Source: Chitinophagaceae bacterium UBA3961
GTDB lineage: Bacteria; Bacteroidota; Bacteroidia; Chitinophagales; Chitinophagaceae
Length of the DNA stretch: 18,110 nucleotides
Direction of reading: 5' to 3'
Assembly (NCBI GenBank): GCA_002385265.1
Contig: DGDD01000296.1
Location: forward strand, 1 to 18,110
The notes under the pieces were generated by a model. That model worked only from the letters and a program-made list of their open reading frames with translations. It made no database searches and had not been told where the DNA came from. Shown in pieces: positions 14,724 through 18,110 of this stretch (its first letter is position 1; each line of letters opens with the position of its first letter). A program made the translations under genes and the position numbers.

Positions 14724-16100
14724 TTAAGAAAGAAGTTTTAAGTTAACAGGATCCCATTTAATGATCTTCTCTTGGAAATAACTATCGTTACACAAAACCG
14801 CAGGAGCCGCTGCTCTGTAACCAAACAGTGCATCTTCTACAACGGGCTTTCCGCCTCTAATAGCGCGCATCCAATTGTAATGGTGATCGTAGTGAGCTCC
14901 TTTGTATCCCGGCTGCACCGTGTAAACCGTTGTTTCAGGTTCGGGCATTTTTTTACGATCGTAATCGGGAGCATATTGTTGCGATTTCAATACCTGCGCA
15001 TAGTTATCCGGTGGATAAGAGAAGTTACGGGTAAGCGTTACTTTCTCCCAATCTACGATCATAGAACCTTCGTTTCCAACGAGGCGCATATAAGAACTGT
15101 CTCTCGTACTATCAACAAAGTTCACACGTAAACTCAGATTGAAGGCCGGATGTTTTTCGGTTTCGTTGTAATCGAACATTCCCAACAACACATCTGGTAC
15201 ATCACGACCATCTTTCCAATAACGCAAACCGCCGGTAGCCATAATTTTGCTTGGACCAATTGCGCCCGTGATAAAATGCATGGAAGAAAGCAAGTGAACG
15301 AATAAATCGCCCGATACACCTGTTCCGTAATCACGGAAACAACGCCAGCGAAAGAAACGGCGAGGATCCCAAGGACGATCGGGAGTATTTTTCAAGAATC
15401 GTTTCCAATCTACATTACTGGTAGAAGCATCAGCCGGCATATCGTATTGCCAAGCACCACCCGGCGTATTTCTTGCCCAAAACCCTTCTACATAATTCAA
15501 TTTACCAATAGCACCCGCTTCCAATAAAGCCTTTGCTTTTTCATTTCCCAAAGAACTCATTCCCTGACTACCCACTTGAAGCACCATTTTGGTTCTTTTC
15601 TGTGCTTCAATTACAGCAGGGCCTTCGGTGATATTCTGAACCATTGGTTTTTCTACATACACATGTTTCCCGGCGTTCATTGCATCAACGGCAATGTCTT
15701 TGTGCCAATGATCGGGTGTTGCTACAATTACGGCATCCACATCTTTACGAAGTAAGATTTCTTTGTAATCGCGTGTAGTAAAAATATCGCCACCGTATTT
15801 CTTTTTTGCATCAACCAAACGTTGATCGTACAAATCGCAAGCGGCTACAATTTTTACCCCCGGAATGCTAATGCAGGTATCTGCATCGGCATTGCCCATG
15901 CCGCCGGCACCAATCAAGGCAATTTGAACTTGATCATTGGCGCTGTATTTCTCTTTTAAATCGCGCACCATTCGCTCTTCATTGGGAGCGATCTCTGATG
16001 CTTTTGCAACGGAAGGAATGAGTCCGGCGCCGGCCACTGTTTTGGCAACATTGCCTAAAAACTTTCGGCGAGAATTTCCGGAAGAATGTTTACTGCTCAT
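14724..16100 (-). CDS. Tat-exported Gfo/Idh/MocA-family oxidoreductase
   Basis: NAD(P)-dependent sugar oxidoreductase of 458 residues. The N-terminus has a twin-arginine signal (SRRKFLG at 10-16, then a hydrophobic stretch ending near SVAKA at 30-34), so it would be exported folded with cofactor. The Rossmann domain begins QIALIGAGGMG (59-69, GxGxxG), followed by CDLYDQR, VDAVIVATPDHWH, and the family's EKP motif (E150-K151-P152). The C-terminal alpha/beta domain includes WRCFRDYGTGVSGDLFVHLL. It is the first gene of a two-gene unit with the DUF1080 gene. The pairing fits periplasmic oxidation of a glycoside at C3 followed by cleavage. Tight NAD(P) binding without cytoplasmic recycling is an open question. 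Function beyond the family is inference. Confidence 0.92.
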   Translation of the reverse strand: MSSKHSSGNSRRKFLGNVAKTVAGAGLIPSVAKASEIAPNEERMVRDLKEKYSANDQVQIALIGAGGMGNADADTCISIPGVKIVAACDLYDQRLVDAKKKYGGDIFTTRDYKEILLRKDVDAVIVATPDHWHKDIAVDAMNAGKHVYVEKPMVQNITEGPAVIEAQKRTKMVLQVGSQGMSSLGNEKAKALLEAGAIGKLNYVEGFWARNTPGGAWQYDMPADASTSNVDWKRFLKNTPDRPWDPRRFFRWRCFRDYGTGVSGDLFVHLLSSMHFITGAIGPSKIMATGGLRYWKDGRDVPDVLLGMFDYNETEKHPAFNLSLRVNFVDSTRDSSYMRLVGNEGSMIVDWEKVTLTRNFSYPPDNYAQVLKSQQYAPDYDRKKMPEPETTVYTVQPGYKGAHYDHHYNWMRAIRGGKPVVEDALFGYRAAAPAVLCNDSYFQEKIIKWDPVNLKLLS

Positions 16101-16147
16101 AGCAAGTCGTATTAGATGGATGATTGTTTGTTTTGGGAAGATAAGTT

Positions 16148-16189
16148 AAAAAACAAAGAGGGCAATTGCCGTTAATAACAATTGCCCTC
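16148..16189 (-). terminator. Intrinsic terminator of the lipoprotein gene
   Basis: A perfect 11-bp stem GAGGGCAATTG/CAATTGCCCTC (16158-16168 with 16179-16189, 10-nt loop) is followed on the minus strand by TTTGTTTTTT. It starts 29 nt past the stop of the lipoprotein gene and separates it from the oxidoreductase gene downstream. Confidence 0.85.
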
Positions 16190-16217
16190 AAATAGCTTAC
16201 GCAAACGTTTTACTTAT

Positions 16218-16784
16218 TTATTGAAGCTTCTTTAATTTTTCAATAAGTTCTGCGATCTCCTTATTGGTGGAGAATTTATACACTTCCAACTCCTTACCGC
16301 CTTCGAAAGAAGAAGGCAGTTTCAAGAATGGACCAACCACTTGTGAAGCAGTGTTACCGGAAATTTTCTGGATCTTACCCGGTGCAATGCAGAAATTTCT
16401 ATTTGCCGCCGTTACATTCATTCCGCGGGTCAGTTGATCAAGACTATCAATTTTTGTTTGCAATTGTTCTTGTGAAATTTTAGACACACCCGCTCCCTCA
16501 CCTACATTTTGATACGCACCTACCAATGTATCTGTTTTTAAATTCAATACATACAATCCATCTTCAGGAACGGCTACTGTTGTTTTACCGGAACCATTAT
16601 CAACGGTTATTTCTGTTCCTGAAACGCTCATGTCTTTGTCTTCATGACTCGTTCCTGGTTCAAGTGTGATGTTATTTCCTTCAATCTTAACTTTCCCGCT
16701 CGCATACACTTTCACTTTCTTTTCTCCACCACAAGCAACTAACATTACCGCACAAGCGAACACTGGAAGAATGGCTTTTTTCAT
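16218..16784 (-). CDS. Hypothetical lipoprotein
   Basis: I do not recognise a family. The 188-residue product has a lipoprotein signal (MKKAILPVFACAVMLVAC, acylated C18) followed by GGEKKVKVYASGKVKIEGN. Residues 25-85 look like short beta strands (KVKIEGNNITLEPG, TEITVDNGSGKTTVAVPEDG), ending with YVLNLKTDTLVGAYQN. The second half is more helical (ISQEQLQTKIDSLDQL) and contains NFCIAPGKIQKIS and a C-terminal helix, NKEIAELIEKLKKL. An internal Cys (in NFCIAPG) is the only one in the mature protein besides C18. It has its own terminator and a long repeat-filled upstream gap, so it is likely monocistronic. The envelope location is inferred from the lipobox. Confidence 0.8.
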   Translation of the reverse strand: MKKAILPVFACAVMLVACGGEKKVKVYASGKVKIEGNNITLEPGTSHEDKDMSVSGTEITVDNGSGKTTVAVPEDGLYVLNLKTDTLVGAYQNVGEGAGVSKISQEQLQTKIDSLDQLTRGMNVTAANRNFCIAPGKIQKISGNTASQVVGPFLKLPSSFEGGKELEVYKFSTNKEIAELIEKLKKLQ

Positions 16785-16841
16785 ATACGTTTTTTTTGAG
16801 AGGGTGAAAATAAGAAAAATTGGAGAAAGAACTGAGAGAGG

Positions 16842-17241
16842 GTGAATTAAGAATTAAGAGTTAAGAATTAATAATTGAAAAGCCGAAAACAGGAACGAGG
16901 ATGAGAGGAGACGAGGATAGAGGAAATACATAGAAAGAACAAGGAGAGGAACAGGGGGGAGGGATGAGGCTAGTTTTGCGAAGCAAAAGCAGTGGAGTCT
17001 ATCCCGTGAGGAACGATACGGGACAGGCGATAGCCGTTGCGGGAAGGGAGGAAATACATAGAAAGAAAAGGGAGATGAGCAGGGGGAGTTGAAACTTACA
17101 GAGACTGCCGGCGCTGCGAAAACGTTGCGATCGCTGCGCCGCCGCGGTGAAAAAGAAAAATGTTGAGTCTGGAAGACGGAAAAGATGATGAATGCGAAAC
17201 AACTATTCTTAGCGAATCCTCTGCGCTCTTTGCGGTGTACC
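16842..17241 (-). repeat. Composite intergenic repeat, copy E4
   Basis: It fills most of the 463-bp gap between the lipoprotein gene start and the 3' end of the Crp/Fnr gene. Plus-strand order (element reversed): AT tail (16845-16875); N (AAAAGCCGAAAACAGG); A (16896-16916, the same 21 bases as 10551-10571); a purine-rich run; a palindrome with GCGAAGC (16974-16988); a TCCCGT/ACGGGA stem (17002-17007 with 17018-17023); D (17032-17046, complement of CTTCCCGCAACGGCT); B (17104-17157); TTGAGTCTG; and C (17208-17234). It is the most complete copy. The 16785-16841 stretch holds only AT/purine-rich sequence, where the lipoprotein gene promoter must lie; I see no clear box. Confidence 0.8.
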
Positions 17242-17247
17242 TAACTC

Positions 17248-17832
17248 CTACCCCCTCTTCTCACTAATCGCCCTTCTAATTCTACTCAAACTCTCCGGAG
17301 TAACTCCCAAGAAAGACGCGATTTGATTTTGCGGCAATCGACGATCCATTTCAGGGTATTTCTTTCGAAAATTCAAATAGCGTTCTTCTGCAGTTTCACT
17401 CAAATTTGCCAAGATGCGTTCTTGTGCACTCACAAATGCATTTTGCAATAGGTTTCTAAAGAAACGTTCGAACTTGGGGATCTTCGCGAATACATCTTCT
17501 TGAACTTGTCGGTCGAGTACTAAAAGATCAGAGTCTTCCAATGCAATCACGCTTATTTTGGAAGGTTTTTGGGTGATGAAACTGGCCATGTCGCCAGCCC
17601 ACCAATCTTCTATTGAGAATTGGATATTGTGTTCAACACCGTCTTTATCGGTATAATAAGAACGCAAACATCCTTTGTTTACAAAGTAGGTGCTTCTACA
17701 AACATCGCCCTCTTGCACCAGAAACTGTCGCTTTTTCAATTTCTTCTCTTTCAAGGTTGAAGTGAAGTATTGAATTTCTTCGGGTGTGAGAGTTACAAAT
17801 CGGCTGATATTTTTGAGGATAAGCTCGTACAT
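17248..17832 (-). CDS. Crp/Fnr-family transcriptional regulator
   Basis: 194 residues: an N-terminal cyclic-nucleotide-binding-type beta-barrel (about 10-120, with KKRQFLVQEGDVCRSTYFVN and KGCLRSYY), a dimerisation helix (about 110-145), and a C-terminal helix-turn-helix (RRLPQNQIASFLGVTPESL, from residue 164). The region matching the cAMP-binding Glu and Arg-Ser of E. coli CRP reads GDMASFITQKPSKIS, so those ligand residues are not conserved and cAMP is unlikely to be the effector. There is no N-terminal cysteine cluster, so it is not an FNR-type iron-sulfur sensor. Regulators of this group are common in Bacteroidota with unknown effectors. It is flanked by repeat copies E4 and E5 in opposite orientation, and TTAGG heptads lie just upstream of its start. 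Confidence 0.88.
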   Translation of the reverse strand: MYELILKNISRFVTLTPEEIQYFTSTLKEKKLKKRQFLVQEGDVCRSTYFVNKGCLRSYYTDKDGVEHNIQFSIEDWWAGDMASFITQKPSKISVIALEDSDLLVLDRQVQEDVFAKIPKFERFFRNLLQNAFVSAQERILANLSETAEERYLNFRKKYPEMDRRLPQNQIASFLGVTPESLSRIRRAISEKRG

Positions 17833-17850
17833 GGGATGAAGATAGGATTT

Positions 17851-17891
17851 TTAGGTGTTAGGTATTAGGCTTTAGGGTTTTAGGCTTTAGG
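17851..17891 (+). repeat. TTAGG heptad tandem repeat upstream of crp-like gene
   Basis: TTAGG occurs six times, at 17851, 17858, 17865, 17872, 17880 and 17887, with spacing 7, 7, 7, 8, 7. It lies 18 nt upstream of the Crp/Fnr gene start, in its probable promoter region, and joins directly onto repeat copy E5. Confidence 0.7.
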
Positions 17892-17896
17892 CTTTG

Positions 17897-18110
17897 GGTT
17901 CACCGCGGAGGGCGCAGAGGATTCGCTAAGTTTTTCGTTGCGAACCGTTGCGTACTTTGTTTCTTTGCGGTAAAGGGAAAAGACTGAATACTTGGAGTGC
18001 TTCATTACCGCAGCGGCGCAGCGGTCGCAGCGGAAACGCAGCGCTGGCAGCCTCTCTGTATTTCCTCTATCCTCCCTCCTGTACTCTGGCTGTTCAATTA
18101 TTAATTATTA
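17897..18110 (+). repeat. Composite intergenic repeat, copy E5 (runs off window)
   Basis: Plus-strand order: C (17899-17930, ending GCGCAGAGGATTCGCTAAG, 19 bases identical to the inverted copy at 17208-17226); a second inverted C-like piece (TTTCTTTGCGGTAAAGGG); a spacer with GACTGAATACTTGG; B (18006-18051, ACCGCAGCGGCGCAGCG ... GCAGCGCTGGCAG); A-like (TGTATTTCCTCTATCCTCC); N (TGGCTGTT at 18085); and the start of the AT tail, cut by the window edge. No gene is seen between 17833 and 18110. Confidence 0.78.

Noticed and set aside
16999..17202. Minus-strand frame inside repeat copy E4
   Set aside because: It lies wholly in repeat modules, with no recognisable protein features.
16842..18110. 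Classic insertion sequence or composite transposon around the Crp/Fnr gene
   Set aside because: There is no transposase, and no flanking target-site duplication can be identified because the outer edge of E5 lies beyond the window.
1..18110. tRNA or rRNA genes
   Set aside because: I saw no cloverleaf with a TTCRANNC-type T-loop and matching acceptor stem, and no rRNA signature; a dedicated scan was not possible.

Overview
The window reads as chromosome of a member of the Bacteroidota, most likely a Chitinophagaceae-like bacterium. Evidence: a gliding-motility lipoprotein gene (gldH), a BatD-type protein, promoter -7 boxes of the Bacteroidota form TAnnTTTG ahead of gldH and dusB, little sign of Shine-Dalgarno sequences, moderate G+C, and a run of lipoproteins and exported proteins. 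Eighteen protein genes are supported. I saw no tRNA, rRNA, CRISPR array, transposase, integrase or phage gene.

Layout. 1-3019 (+): the 3' part of a yicC-type endoribonuclease gene, then gldH, a sensor histidine kinase and an OmpR-type response regulator; the last three are spaced by 2 nt and a 4-nt overlap. 3347-5859 (-): an orphan BatD-like protein and an SDR oxidoreductase. 5924-6631 (+): a YjjG-type HAD nucleotidase. 6879-9377 (-): a CPBP membrane protease, cdsA and psd, a membrane and phospholipid cluster closed by a clear intrinsic terminator. 9461-10501 (+): dusB. 10865-11536 (-): a membrane-anchored glutathione-peroxidase-like thioredoxin-fold protein. 11982-13364 (-): an aldehyde dehydrogenase, divergent from tadA (13420-13863, +). 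13988-16100 (-): a Tat-exported Gfo/Idh/MocA oxidoreductase followed by a secreted DUF1080 protein, probably acting on (3-keto-)glycosides in the periplasm. 16218-16784 (-): an unrecognised lipoprotein with its own terminator. 17248-17832 (-): a Crp/Fnr-family regulator.

The genes are mostly ordinary housekeeping or accessory genes. The unusual content is in the long gaps. Five of them (3026-3335, 10502-10808, 11549-11983, 16842-17241, 17897-18110) hold divergent copies of one composite repeat. Its modules keep the same order: C (ACCGCRRAGnGCGCAGAGG-like), B (CACCGCRGCGGCGCAGCG followed by more GCAGCG units), sometimes D (CTTCCCGCAACGGCT), A (pyrimidine-rich, core CCTCGTCTCCTCTYATCCTC), N (CGGCTGTT) and an AT tail (CAATTATTAATTCTTAA-like). 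Copies lie in opposite orientation on either side of the peroxidase-like gene, including a 68-bp inverted pair with 2 mismatches, and on either side of the Crp/Fnr gene. The AT tail often starts at a stop codon and seems to supply the last codons of the peroxidase-like gene. No protein in the window explains these repeats. They are the best candidate for something undescribed here, either a non-autonomous mobile element or a family of RNA/DNA structural elements at gene ends.
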